Assembly (NCBI GenBank): GCA_009193035.1
Contig: SWDT01000112.1
Span: forward strand, 33,900-97,899
Direction of reading: 5' to 3'
From: Halicephalobus mephisto
Lineage: Eukaryota; Nematoda; Chromadorea; Rhabditida; Panagrolaimidae
DNA length: 64,000 bases
Part shown: in pieces, positions 31,997 through 44,765 of the stretch
How the letters are laid out: each line of letters starts with the position of its first letter
How positions within the stretch are numbered: the stretch's first letter is position 1
The notes under the pieces: model-generated
The model's input: the letters and a program-made list of their open reading frames with translations, nothing else
The model's database searches: none
What the model was told of the DNA's origin: nothing
Program-made: the position numbers and the translations under genes

Positions 31997-34900
31997 TTAT
32001 TTTTCAGGAAAATCTATGATTTTTTTCTTCTTCAAATCCAGCAGATCCCTCGTTTTCAATCCTAGATGATTCTGGAGGACTTCGACGGTGTGTTCTCCCA
32101 GCAGCGGAGGAGCCGTTCTGACTTCGTTTTCGATCGTTGAGTACGAAACAGCGGGATTTACAACTTTGATTTCTCCGTAAACTCCATGTTTAATATTCTT
32201 AACAATATCCAGGGATTTTGTCTGAGGATGAGCGAAAGCCTCAGAAAGGGAATTGACTGGTCCAGAAGGAAACTGATTTGACCGAAGTTTCGAAGTCCAA
32301 TAAGATAGCGGATGTTCTTTGAATCTGAAAAAAGCATTACTGTGAAAATTAAAAATAAAATTTTAACAAAATAGTCCCAAAACGAATGTTGAAAACTCCA
32401 AAAACCAAAGTAGCCTAAAATTTCGAGTTTCACGTCGATCGTTCCCTGAGGGTACTTAGCACTAGATCGATTTTTTTACAAATTCAAAGATTACAAAAAA
32501 TTATTCGTTAATTCCAAATTCTCATGGAAATTACTGCTGTACTTTCTTCAGAAATTTTACGGTAGGAACTAGGTCGTACATTATATCGAATTAATTTCTC
32601 AAAAATTATTTTTAATCAATTTTTCTTGAGAAAAACAAAATAGACTTAATTGAACTCAATATATGGTTATGTGACGTCCCTGTTCCAAGCATTTACATTT
32701 CAATTTTGGAATTAAAACTGAATAAAAAGTAATTAGAATCCTGCAATAAAACCCATAGATTCTGAATCTGGAATCGAAATTGAAAATCAACCTTCAAAAT
32801 CCAGGATTCCTAGAACTAATCTTTAATTCCGATTTCAGAATTTTTAAAACACCTTTAAAGTTGAACAAAAAGTAATTACAATCCTGCAATAAAACCCATA
32901 GATTCTGAATCTGGAATCGAAACTAAAAATCAACCTTCAAAATCCAGGATTCTGAAAACTGACTTTGGATTTTAAAAATATTTGGAATTTTATAAATTCT
33001 ATAAAAAAGTAGAAATTTATCTAAAATTACTTTTAAAATACTACACAACAGATGTAAAGTTAATCGAAATCCTTTATTTTTTAATTCTTAAATTAAAAAT
33101 ATAAAAATTGGAACATAGAATTAAAACAGAAATTTCTTATTGCATAATATATGTAAATACATGATCATTCAGAACAATTTGCAAATTTTTTTGAATAAGT
33201 TTCTGCTCTAAAAAATAACAAACTTAACTGAGTTTTAATAAAAAAAAAATAAATTTCTATCGAAAAAACACCAAAAGCGATTCACACCGGTTTTTATTCC
33301 GTGAAGAAAAATGATAAACCTAATTTTCGCTTAAAAAATAAAAAGGGAAAATAAAAGCAAAAAATAAGAATTAAAAATAAAAAATTTTAAAAATAAAAAA
33401 TTTTAAAATTAAGTAAAATATAAATAAAAAAAATAAATTAAATCGCGATAATTATATCCTGAAAACAATTGTAAGCCTACTGTGTTTAAAAATAGAAATC
33501 AATGGATATTTGGAACAGTTGAATAAAATTGATCCATAATTTCCGTTTTTAAAATGATATATTCAAGTTCGATATATCAATAAATATCCCATCGGAACAC
33601 TTTTTCAAAAATCATTGGCACTACTTATCCTAAAAAATAATGATGAAACTAACAATTACTTACTAAAAAATAATTCATTTAGAACATTTTAACAGAAGCC
33701 ACTTGCGCTGGTTTTTATCCTAAAAATAGCGATAAACTTATCACTAAAAAGAAACAATTCATTTAGAACACTTTAACAGAAGCTACTCGCGCTGGCTATT
33801 ATCCTAAAAATAGTGATAAACTTATCACTAAAAAATAATTCATTTAGAACACATTGACAGAAGCTACTCGCGCTGGCTATTATCCTAAAAATAGTGATAA
33901 ACTTATCCCAAAAAAACAATTCATTTAGAACACTTTAACAGAAGCTACTCGCGCTGGCTTTTATCCTAAAAATAGTGATAAACTTATCCCAAAAAAACAA
34001 TTCATTTAGAACACTTTAACAGAAGCTACTCGCGCTGGCTATTATCCTAAAAATAGTGATAAACTTATCCCAAAAAAACAATTCATTTAGAACACATTGA
34101 CAGAAGCCACTCGCGCTGGCTTTTATCCTAAAAATAGTGATAAACTTATCACTAAAAAGAAACAATTCATTTGGAACACTTTGCCAAACATGCCGCGCAA
34201 AAAAATGTTTGAAAATTTTCAAGTTTTTCATTGATAAATTCCTATAAAATTTATAAATTTTAATTAAATTCTTAATTTTCAAATAAATTTGCATAAAACT
34301 TAATTTTTTTTAAATTATTTTTTAATTAAATTCTTAATTTTCAAGTGAATTAATATAAAACTTACTTTTTTGAGAAAATCTGAATCAATTCTTCTCTGTT
34401 TTTGACCCTGTCCTTGTTCGTTTTGAATTTTGGATTTTCAGAAAGGTCCCCAAGACCCATTTTTTCACAGAGGACTTTGAAAGCTCGGTCGTTCCCGGCC
34501 CCGATGACGTAATGTCTGCCTTCTGAAGTCTCGAACGCCTGATAAGGGACGATACTTTCGTGCTGAGACCCCCAAGGCTTGGCTTCAAGTCCAGCATTCA
34601 AGTAGTTGCTCCCCAAGTTCATCAACGAAGCCAATTGAGTCGAAAGAAGATTACATTCGATTTTTTGTCCTAATCCTGTTTTTTCACGATTCCACAATGC
34701 TGCAAGAATCGCTCCATGGGCATAGAGACCTGTCAGCATATCAGTTACCTAAAAAATCACATATTTTAAAACTTTAAAAACTATAAAATTAAAAAAAAAA
34801 TAAAAATCACATAATTTAAAAATTAAAAAAAATAAAAATCACATATTTTAAAAATTTAAAAACTATAAAATTTAAAAAAAATAAAAATCATGTAATTTAA

Positions 34901-36543
34901 AAAATTTTAAAAAAAATAAAAATTACATAATTTTTAAAACTTTTTAAAAGTCGAAATTTTTGGATTTTTAATAAATAAAATTTTTAATTTTTTTAACTTA
35001 CAGCAACGGCAGCCTTGACCGGTTCGCCGCCGACCGGTCCAGTTATCTTCAAGAAGCCTCCTACGGCAGCCGCGATGACGTCATAACCTGGATCTCCTGC
35101 ATAAGGACCTTTCGAACCATAACCTAAAAAAATAAAAATAAAAATTTCCAAAAACTTAGAAAATTTAAACTTTATAAAAACTTAGAAAAATTAAAATTTT
35201 ATAAATTTAAACTTTATAAAAACTTAGAAAATTTAAGTTTTACTTTTAAAAAATAAAAACAAACCTGTAACAGAACAGAAAATAATTTTTTCGTTCACTT
35301 TTTTCAAGGATTCGTAATCCAAACCGAATTTAGCCATGTTTCCGGTTTTGAAGTTCTCCAGAACAACGTCCGACTTCGATGCTAGTCTTCTGGCCTAAAA
35401 ATTAGAATAAATAAAAAAACAAAAACAAATTTACCAAATCCTGGCCTTCTTTGCTTCTGAGATCCAGAGCGATGCTTTTTTTGTTTCTGTTCATGGCCAG
35501 GAAGTAGCAGCTTTGTCCGTTCACCGTCGGCGGGATCCATGTCCTCGTGTCGTCTCCAGTTCCTAAAACAGGAAAAATTAAATTTTAAAGATCGTAATTT
35601 TCAATTTTTATATATCAACTCGACTGCGAACTTCCTCTCAAGTGTATAAAATCGCTTTTTTCATCTTCATCCACAAGTTATTTGGAATTTACAACAATCT
35701 AAATTTTTACAATTTGTAAGTCGTAATTTTTGACTTTCATATATCAATTTAATCCCAAATTCAACCTGCAACATGAGAAATCGCGTTTTTCAATTTCTGT
35801 CCACAAAGTATTTTAGATATTTAAAGATAATTCAAATTTCCACAATTTACGAATCTAAATTTTGACTTTCATATATCAATTCCGTTCTAAATTAATCCCA
35901 CATTATCCTCATTATCATTTCCTCAACGTTTATCTCCATTGTACTTCAAATTTCCAAATATAATTTAATTTTCTGATTTATAAAACAAAACTTCGAATTT
36001 TGATATATTAATTTTCTTCAAAGTTAGTCCTGCATTATCTTAATTATCATTTTTTTCATGTTTATCTACAGAATACTTGTAATCTATGGTGATAACCGGT
36101 TCTTATGGAACTATCACTCAGCTGAACGTGCAATGAAAGTCCCGGCGCGAATGCTTGCGTGGATTGAACGCTCGCTTTTCTGCTTCTTCTGCCCGTTTTT
36201 TGGCCCACCGAGACGTTTTTCCCGCTTCTATTTCCTCTATTTTTCGTTTTTTGCTTCTTATTTTACACAGAGATCCTTATTTGTAAGTGACGAAACCTAT
36301 AGTACTACTTACTGGGCAAGAAGTGATCACTGGGCCCATCGCGTGGAAGTCCAGACATTTTGCATCAGACATATTTCGAAATTATTTTTCAACGAAAGGT
36401 TTGGACTTACCGATTCTTTCAATTTTCCATATTTCCGCCCCTAAATCCCCCAGAATCATGGAAGTCAGGGGAGCTGCCAGTACTCGTGAAAAATCGAGAA
36501 TCTTGATTCCGGCGAGGGCCTGATTTTTCACTTGCTTAATCAT
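31997..36543 (-). CDS. SUGCT: succinyl-CoA:glutarate CoA-transferase-like (CoA-transferase family III)
   Basis: Six exons: 36543-36411, 35562-35435, 35394-35265, 35123-35002, 34748-34366 and 32324-31997. They close in phase for 407 aa. The protein begins at a TTTTCAG|GATG trans-splice-like site and shows [59 protein letters not shown] (predicted catalytic Asp145), [16 protein letters not shown] and [18 protein letters not shown]. These match SUGCT better than alpha-methylacyl-CoA racemase. SUGCT moves CoA from succinyl-CoA (or HMG-CoA) to glutarate in mitochondria; the visible N-terminus lacks an obvious long targeting peptide. Intron 5 is about 2 kb and repeat-filled. Confidence 0.92.
32460..33640. 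other. SUGCT intron 5, left part
   Basis: AT-rich, with two ~130-bp copies (about 32730-32830 and 32880-32960) sharing AATCCTGCAATAAAACCCAT and AGATTCTGAATCTGGAATCG. No exon. Confidence 0.6.
33640..34190. repeat. ~82-bp tandem repeat in SUGCT intron 5
   Basis: Seven units containing AATTCATTTAGAACACTTTA, ACAGAAGCTACTCGCGCTGG and TATCCTAAAAATAGTGATAA. Copies at 33840-34140 are nearly identical, suggesting recent expansion. Confidence 0.92.
36080..36390. other. GC-richer island within SUGCT intron 1
   Basis: Intron 1 (36410-35563) holds about 300 bp of markedly higher GC than its flanks, open in several frames on both strands. On the minus strand an ATG at 36372 with a GTAAGT donor at 36312 encodes 20 codons, but the phase does not fit SUGCT exon 2. 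It may be a regulatory island, an alternative non-coding exon or a nested small gene. Confidence 0.35.
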
Positions 36544-36904
36544 CCTGAAAACAGGTAAAAAATCGGAATAAAAAACACGAAAATTATAAATTAATATATA
36601 AATTCTTTCAGAAATTATAGGAATACGTGCAAACTTGAAAGATAACGTTTTGTCTGAGAAACGGTCGCTTCCGTGCTTGATTTCCCTGATGGTTTTGGAC
36701 TGATTGTTGTAGTCGTTATTTTGACGAATACTCTTATGTTGATCTAGGACTACTAATTCCGATAGTCTTTGTTTTCGAACAGCTGTCTTTTTTAAATTTT
36801 CAACTAAATAGTCGTTTTCCCGCGCGAAAAGTGACAGGACGCGATTTGGTCGTTATATGGATCTAATGGTTTTTTTCAGCTTCTGCTCAATTTTTTAACT
36901 TGAT
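36544..36904. promoter_or_regulatory. head-to-head promoter region of SUGCT and imb-3
   Basis: The 361 bp between the divergent start codons must hold both promoters. No TATA box stands out. There is a GCGCGAAAAGTGACAGGACGCG patch near 36815-36840 (written here only as position) close to imb-3, which could contain an E2F-like TTCCCGCGC site at 36809-36817. Confidence 0.4.
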
Positions 36905-39900
36905 ATGGAGCAGTTGCAACAGTTTCACGCTATTATTTCTTCTTTAATGAAGACAAATAATGCAGAACGAGAAGCTGCCGAGAAGCAATACAATGAAGTG
37001 CCGATCAACCAACGAGCTCTCCTGCTTTATCAATTGGGAGTTGATAAATCCGTAGAGGAAGGGGTTAGTTTCCTGTATATCCTGGTCGGTTTTGACATCT
37101 CAATTTCAGGTCCGCGACATGGCTTTTGTTCTTTTGAGAAGGCTGATAGCTGACAAGTTTGATGATTTGGTCGCTCTTATTCCTACGGAATTCAATGCTC
37201 TCAAGGATCAACTTATCCAGGCAATTACGAACGAAGAAAACTCCTCTCTAAGAAAGCGAATGACTGATGTTCTCAGTGACATTGCTCGTCAAACGATCGA
37301 TGAAGAAGGAGTTCAGAAATGGGAAACAGTCATCGAATTCATTGGCCATTGTGCAAGTGGGAACAATGCTGGATTACGAGAAATGGCCATGATCTTGATT
37401 GAGTAGGGTGGTTGTGCTTTAACTTTTACACTGTTTTAACTTTTTAGAAATGTCCCGAACATCTTTGGAGTTAATCAAACACAACTCCTTGCGGACATCA
37501 AGCAAATGTTCAAAACTTCTCTACTTTTCCAGGATGATGGAACTGTGAGAACAGCTGCTGTCCGTGCCTACGTTGCCTTCATTGTTGATAACGAAGAAGA
37601 CGACAATCTTATCCGCCAGTTGGCTGATATGGTCCCAGATGTGCTGAAGGTTTGTGAACATGCTACTATCACAGAAACTGAAGACGATGTTCCTCTTCAA
37701 TGCATGATTGACTTGGCTACTACGATACCTAAGCAACTGACTCCATATTTCCGTCAGATTTTCGAGCTTTGTTTGACAACTGCCGCAAATCGTGAGAAAG
37801 ATGAAAATTACCGTCAATCCAGCATGGAAATATTGGTTTCTCTTTGTGAAAGTGCCCCTGCACTTATTCGCAAGAAAGCTCTTAACTTTGTGGAGCCACT
37901 TGTTCAACAATGTTTGTCAATGATGACTGAACTCGATGATGATGTCAATAGTTGGCTTGAGATTGATGATGCTGAAGACGACATTGAAGAAGAAATTGTT
38001 GCCTTAGGAGAGACTTCTCTCGACCGTATTGCCTGTTCTCTTGGACCGAAACCGGTGTTTCCCGCGGCTTATCGTGTTATTGGTAATTATATCCGTTCAC
38101 AAGATTGGAGAGAACGTCATGCAGGTATTTTTGGACTATCAACGATCGGTGAAGGATGTAAACGTCAAATGGAGCCTCATGTTCGTGAAATTGTTGTGGA
38201 TGCTCTACTGCCCATGCTTAAGGATGACCATCCTCGTGTCCGCTATGCTGCTTGTAATGCTATTGGACAAATGTCTTCTGATTTTGCTCCTACGTTACAA
38301 AAGAAGTGCCATGAAAAAGTTATTCCAGCTCTCCTTGAACATGCTATTGAATTGAATACTCCTCGTGTTGCTGCTCATGCTCTTGCTGCAACCGTCAATT
38401 TTGCTGAAGATTGTCCCAAGAATATTATGAGTATCTATTTAGATCAAGTTATGGAAAAGATGCAATGGATTTTGGAGAATACTTTCCAGCAGTTATTGGA
38501 AAATCGCAAGAAACTTGTTCTTTTGCAGGTCATCACCACTGTTGCCTCTGTTGCTGATTCTGCTCAAGAACACTTTGCTAAATACTATTCTACTTTGATG
38601 CCTCCTTTGAAGTACATTTTGGCTAATTCTAACGATAGTGAACTTTCTGAACTTCACGGAAAAGCTATTGAATGTATTTCTTTGATTGGTTTGGCTGTTG
38701 GGCGGGATGTTTTTGGACCAGACATTCACGAGATTATGACTGAACTGAACAAGGGATCAGCTATTGAAGATGACAATGCTTCTTACGTTATTAGTGCTTG
38801 GGCTAGAATTTGCAAGGTTTTGCAACATGATTTTGCTCCATACCTTGAAGCTGTCATGCCAACTGTCATGAAATGCGCCAATTTTAGTCCTGAAATGTCT
38901 ATCCTTGAAGGTTTGTCTTGATTTTATTATGTTTCGTTATTTTATTGTTTATTTTTAGCTGAAGAAGAACGTGATGAAGACGAGTGGGATGTCGTTGAAG
39001 TAGGAGATAGCAGACTTGGAATTCACACTGCTGGTTTGGATGACAAGAACACAGCTTGTGAAATGCTCGTTTGTTTTGCTCGTGAAATGAAGACAGCTTT
39101 TGCTCCTTACGTTGAGCAAGTTACTGAATTCATGGAGGGTCAACTCAAATTCTTATTCCATGATGGTGTTCGTTCATCTGCTGCTGAAATTTTCCCTCAT
39201 TTGTTTGCTGCTGCAAAAAATAATGGACCTGAATATCGTAAAGCTCTCTGGAACCGTGTCTTCCCTCAGTTGATTGATGCTCTCAGCAGTGAATCTGATT
39301 TGGAAGTTGCTGGAGAATTCCTATATGCCATCGGAGCTTCTGTTGAGGAACTTGGTATTGAGATTGTTTCTTCTGACGACCTTCAGAAGATTGTAACTGA
39401 AATCTATTCACAGATCAATAGATACGAGAAGAGACGTCAAGATCGTGAACGAGCCAGTAAAGACGATGAAGCAGATGATGAAACTCAAGAAGAGTTGAAA
39501 GAATTGATCGAACAGGAAACTGAGATTTTAGGTCGTATTAGTGATTTGGTTCATTTTATATTCTCAGTAAGTTCATTTGTGATGTTTGAAGTTGGTGATT
39601 TTTCTTTTTAGACGTTTAAAGAATCATTCGTCGATATCTTCGCACCTGTTGTTCCTCAGTTCGAACAACTGATCAAGCCAAATAGACCCTTCCAAGATCG
39701 CCAATGGGCTTTCTGTGTTTTCGACGATCTGATTGAGTTTGGAGGAGCTAAGGCTGCTACTGCGTTCAGTGGTGTGTTTGTCGGGCCAATGCTGCATGCT
39801 TTGAATGATGAATACCCAGAAGTTCGCCAAGCTGCTGCTTATGGTGTCGGCGTTATGGGATTATCTCCACATCACGCTTACAACCATTTCCTTTCTGGAG

Positions 39901-40414
39901 CAGTGGAACGCCTTGTTGCCATGATCACCCGTCCTGATGCAAGGTCTACTGAAGAAGCTGCTATTGCTACTGAAAATGCAATCAGTGCCATTGGGAAGAT
40001 TTTGAAGCACAGCAATGCGGTCGATGCTAACTTGGTGAGTTTTCATTTCCCATTATCTTGAATGAAAGTTATTTCCAGGTTATTCCAACTTTCTTGAGCT
40101 GGTTGCCAGTGTGGGAAGACACCGAAGAAACTCCTTATGTCTATGATTACTTCTGTGACTTGGTTGAGTCTAATCATCCTGCTGTCCTTGGAGACAATAA
40201 CAGCAATTTGCCATCAGTCGTTAATATTATCCTGCAAGCCTTTCATCACGACGCCCTCGATGACTCAACTGATTTGGCAATTAAAACGAAGCAACGTTGT
40301 GCTGGAATCATCAAGGTCTTGAGCCAAAATAGAGAACTTTTTGAAGCCATTTTGTCGTCTTTGAAGCTGAATACCAATTTGCAAGCCACGCTCCAAACGA
40401 TCATCCATTCTTAA
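36905..40414 (+). CDS. imb-3: importin-5 / karyopherin beta-3
   Basis: Six exons: 36905-37063, 37110-37402, 37448-38910, 38959-39566, 39612-40034 and 40079-40414. All phases close for 1093 aa (human IPO5 is 1097). HEAT-repeat solenoid throughout. Diagnostic blocks include VRDMAFVLLRRLI, the HPRVRYAACNAIGQMSSDFA repeat, ECISLIGLAVGRDVF, EWDVVEVGDSRLGIHTAGL, EVRQAAAYGVGVMG and DLVESNHPAVLGDNNSNLP. An acidic stretch near residue 330 (DDAEDDIEEE) corresponds to the RanGTP/cargo-sensing acidic loop. It imports ribosomal proteins, histones and other cargo into the nucleus through nuclear pores, released by RanGTP. Introns are all 44-49 nt, typical of highly expressed nematode genes. Confidence 0.98.
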
Positions 40415-41395
40415 ACAATGAATGACGATAATTATGTTATTTTTTTGTTGAATTTCCGGCACAAAAGACCACGGGTAACTGCTTTCTCTTCTTCTACAGC
40501 AGACCGCGTGATTCTGATTGCTCACGGGGGTAATTTTTTCGGTTTTGTCATCCAATGCCAATCGTGAGATATTAACTTTAACTAATTGTGTCGAGAGTTT
40601 GAATATTTTGAATAAAAATTACCTATTTGCGCTTGTGTTTTCTTTTCGAATTTGCAGAGATTATTCGGGAGAACTGGTCGACTATTCAGGATGGTTTTTG
40701 TTAGAGTAAAAGCTTTTCAGTCGGAAGCGGATTAAAATGAAGAAGCGGAACTTGGAAAAATTGTCAAAAAACGTGGGTGAATTGTCTGATCTGGAACTGA
40801 TTCAAGTTGAAGTACTATTTTTTAAGAGGAAAATTTGTCCTTGAGATATTTGTTTTTGATTTTTATTTTTGATAGAAAAAAATTTGATTTTATTTAGTGA
40901 TTTTTGGAAATTTTAAAATTAGAAAGTTTTGAAAAAATTGATTTTGAATTTGTTAAAGTTGAATGATTTTTTTTTGTGAAAAATCAGAAAAATATAGATG
41001 TGAATTTTTTTATTTTTTAGTAAAACTGGAATTATTTGTAGAAAATTTTTGAAAAATTCAAATTTTTAAAATTAATTAAAATAAAATTTTTAAATTTTTA
41101 AAATTCATTAAAAAAAGAATTTTAAAATTTAAAATTTTTAAAATTCATTAAAATAAAAATTTTCAAATTTTTAAAATTCATTAAAATATAAATTTAAAAT
41201 TTTTAAAATTAATTAAAATAAAAATTTTTAAATTTTTAAAATTCATTAAAATAAAAATTTTCAAATTTTTAAAATTCATTAAAATATAAATTTAAAATTT
41301 TTAAAATTAATTAAAATAAAAATTTTTAATTTTTAAAATTTATTTAAAAAAATTTTTAATTTTTTTGGAAAGTTTTAAAATTTGCCTTGAGACTA
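40415..41395. other. imb-3 3' flank and AT-rich DNA
   Basis: An AATAAAAATT near 40609 could serve as poly(A) signal. At 40736 an ATG after an acceptor-like TTTTCAG opens a 36-codon frame (MKKRNLEKLSKNVGELSDL) that ends at 40846; too short to claim. 41040-41340 consists of repeated AAATTTTTAAAATTCATTAA units. Confidence 0.45.
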
Positions 41396-41399
41396 TTTC

Positions 41400-42260
41400 G
41401 TAAAAAAATTTATTTTTGATTTTTATAATTATTTGATTTCGGAATAAACGTTTTAAAACATGAATTCTGAAAGTTTCTCGAATGTTTCGAAAATTCACGC
41501 TGAGACAATCCCATAACAGTTCCCATTTTCGATTTTTATAATAAAAATAAATTGGCATTCAGCGCTCTTCGTCAAAAAAACCAAATTTGGCGAAATTCAC
41601 ATTTTGCCAGAGTAGTTTTTTAGATTAAAATCTTCCAAAATAATGAATCCTAAAATCTCCTAGAATGTTTCAGAAATTCGTACCGAGACAATCCTAGAAG
41701 AACTCCTTTTTCGATTTTTATAATAAAAATAAATTGGCATTCAGCGCTCTCCGTCAAAAAAATCAAATTTGGCGAAATTCACACTTTGCCAGAGTAGTTT
41801 TTTAGATTAAAATTTTCCAAAATTATGAATCCTAAAATCTCCTAGAATGCTTCAGAAATTCGTACCGAGACAATCCTAGAAGAACTCCTTTTTTGATTTT
41901 TATAGTAAAAATAAATTGGCATTCACCGCTCTTCGTCAAAAAAATCAAATTTGGCGAAATTCACACTTTGCCAGAGTAGTTTTTTAGATTAAAATTTTCC
42001 AAAATTATGAATCCTAAAATTTCCTAGAATGTTTCAGAAATTCGTACCGAGACAATCCTAGAAGAACTCCTTTTTTGATTTTTATAGTAAAAATAAATTG
42101 GCATTCAGCGCTCTTCGTCAAAAAAATCAAATTTGGCGAAATTCATACTTTGCCAAAATACTTTTTTAGATTAAAATCTTCCAAAATAATGAATCCTAAA
42201 ATTTCCTAGAATGTTTCAGAAATTCGTACCGAGACAATCCTAGAAGAACTCCTTTTTTGA
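41400..42260. repeat. ~182-bp tandem repeat
   Basis: Four full units and parts, each with AATAAATTGGCATTCAGCGC, CAAATTTGGCGAAATTCACA, CTTTGCCAGAGTAGTTTTTT, ATGAATCCTAAAATCTCCTA and AATTCGTACCGAGACAATCC. The last block is another relative of the GAGACC motif. Copies are very similar. Confidence 0.92.
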
Positions 42261-42264
42261 TTCC

Positions 42265-43015
42265 TATAGTAGTAACACAAATATTGCTGTTCTGGACTCG
42301 GTTTTCCTTTTTTGCTAAAACTAGGTCGGGCCGTGAACGAAGAGGGCCAGTCATTGTCTCTCACATTCTGACTATCCGGTTTTCCATTTTAGAATAAATT
42401 TTTCCTCTTATTGATTAAAATTCAAAAATTTCTACAATATTTAAAAAAAAATGATTTTTAGTCAAAAAAAAATCGATTTTTTAAAATTTTTATTTTTTAA
42501 AATTTTATTTTTTTATTGATGTTCAATTTTGGTTTATAGCTGCTGAAAGATAATTTAAAAGATTTAAAGTTCGATGTAACTTTGACTGATAATTTTCGAT
42601 ATCGGTTTTTCCAACTTTGGCCCGGTCGCGACGTTATTGATTTTTGTACTTTTTTGACGAATTAATCCAAAATTCGGCGTTTTCGAAAATGTTCGGAATT
42701 CGTGTCAAGATCACTTTGTGGAAAAATTTAATTTTAAAAAAATATAATTATTTAATTTTTAAAAATAAATATCTAATTTTTAAAAATATGATTATTTAAT
42801 TTTTTAAAATATGATTATTTAGAAACTTCAAAATCTTTCACAAAATTAAAATTTAGAAGTTCTTAGGAAGTTTTATGGAATCTTACAGAATTCATAAAAA
42901 AACTTCTGAAATCCTAATTTTTTATCATGAAATCTTCTAAGAATTCGTGTCGAGAAAATTCCACAAAAACTTCCACGTTTGACTTTTATAATTTTTATAT
43001 AAACAAAGTTTTTTA
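42265..43015. other. intergenic, nothing recognised
   Basis: A mixed-composition patch at 42270-42390, then AT-rich DNA. Lone CGTGTCAAGATCACTTTGTG (42692) and CGTGTCGAGAAAATTCC (42946) strings belong to the dispersed motif family. Confidence 0.4.
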
Positions 43016-43019
43016 AAAT

Positions 43020-43360
43020 CTTCTAGAATCTATGAAAAACTCTTAAAATCCTAATTTTTTGATTTTTAAATCTTCTAAAAATTAATGTCAAAAAAATTTT
43101 ATATTTGACTTTTATAATTTTTATATAAACGAAGTTTTTTAAAACCTTCTAGAATTTATGAAAAACTCTTAAAATCCTAATTTTTTGATTTTTAAATCTT
43201 CTAAAAATTAATGTCAAAAAAATTTTATATTTGACTTTTATAATTTTTATATAAACAAAGTTTTTTAAAATCTTCTAGAATCTATGAAAAAATTCTTAAA
43301 ATCCTAATTTTTTGATTTTGAAGTCTTCTAAAAATTCGAGTTGAAGGAATTTCGCAGAAT
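43020..43360. repeat. ~126-bp tandem repeat
   Basis: Nearly three units with CTTCTAGAATCTATGAAAAA, CTCTTAAAATCCTAATTTTT and TTTATATTTGACTTTTATAA. High identity between copies. Confidence 0.85.
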
Positions 43361-43739
43361 CTCCCATGTTTGACTTTCATAATAGTACGATTTTTGTTCA
43401 CTGTACGATTTTAATGAAAAACAAGGAGATTGAAAGTGCATGATCTCTTGCGCGTTTGTCCCGTTTCTTCTTAGGTTTTTTTGGTCTGATTGAATCGCGT
43501 CGTGAATACTTTTTGGGATTGATAAGGGCGACGGATCTGACTCATTCAGGTTTTTTCAAAAAATAGGTTTTATCTAAAATTTTATTTATGGAAAACTGTC
43601 ATTGTGAAAGTCCAACGACGGTCAAATTCATATATGAATTTTTATTTTAAAACTTTTTAAAAATTGGAAAATTTTCGAAATCCGAATCATTTTTTAAATT
43701 TTATTATTTTTGCGAAAATATTTCGAGAGAAATTTTTCA

Positions 43740-44515
43740 AGTTTTAGAATCTTTGATTTCAGTTTTAAAAATTTATCCAGAATTCTGGAAGATTAGAATT
43801 TTTCACTAAATTTCGGAAAATTTAGGATTTCAGAAATTTCGAAATATCTCAGTAAATTTTTGAATTTTTTTATAAAATTTTTGTTTTAAAAGTGTATTCT
43901 GAAGATTTATAAAAATCTACTGGATTCTGGAAGATTAGAATTTTTCACTGAATTTTGGAAAATTTAGGATTTCAGAAATTTCGAAATATCTCAGTAAATT
44001 TTTGAATTTTTTTATAAAATTTTTGTTTTAAAAGTGTATTCTGGGTTCTGAAAGTTCTCACCAGATTCTGGAAATTTTGATGGAATTCTAGAAACTCCCG
44101 AAAATTCTTGAGATTTCCAAGTTTCAGTACTTTTCTCTTGATTCTGGAGGTTTTAACAGGATTCCAGAAGTCTTCAGAATCCTCTATGAAGTTTTTAAAA
44201 ATCTAAAACTTCTATATTATTCTGGAGACTTTTATCGTATTCCAGAAATCCGCAGAATCCTCTATGAAATCCCAAAAATCTGCAGAATTTTCTATGAAAT
44301 CCTAGAAATCTATAGAATTTTCTATGAAATTGCAGAAATCTGCAGAATTTTCTATGAAATCGCAGAAATCTATAGAATTTTTTATAAAATCCCAGAAACC
44401 CTCAGAATTCTTTATGAAATCCCAAAAATCTACAAAATCCTCTATGAAATCCCAAAAATCCGCAGAATCCTTTATGAAATCCCAAAAATCTACAGAATCC
44501 GATATCTTAAAATCA
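43740..44515. repeat. duplication plus ~30-bp CTATGAAATCCCAGAAATC repeat
   Basis: Two ~120-bp direct copies (43780-43905 and 43915-44045) with ATTTAGGATTTCAGAAATTT. Then at 44180-44510 about nine copies of a ~30-bp unit CTATGAAATCCCAGAAATCT plus ACAGAATCC, giving a repetitive MKSQKS open frame that I reject as a gene. Confidence 0.85.
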
Positions 44516-44765
44516 GAAATTTTTCGTTTAAAAATTTTGCATCATTTAATCGTCGATGTTTTTCTTTCTCGTGCTTGCATAACGGATTGTCTTGTTTCTT
44601 CAAAAGAACGAAACTAGCCGTTCTAATAGTCAAAACTGACTGGTTTTTCTCCAAAATTCAGGAAGCCGTTATTCCAACGTCCATACTAATAGCCTTTTCT
44701 AAAAAAATAGGACAACTTTTTGTGAAAATTAAACAAGTTTTTTTTTCAGATTCAATTTCGTAATT

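Noticed and set aside
44324..44617. 97-codon MKSQKS-type frame
   Set aside because: Follows a ~30-bp tandem repeat and runs into unrelated sequence; the bbln-1 start is further downstream.
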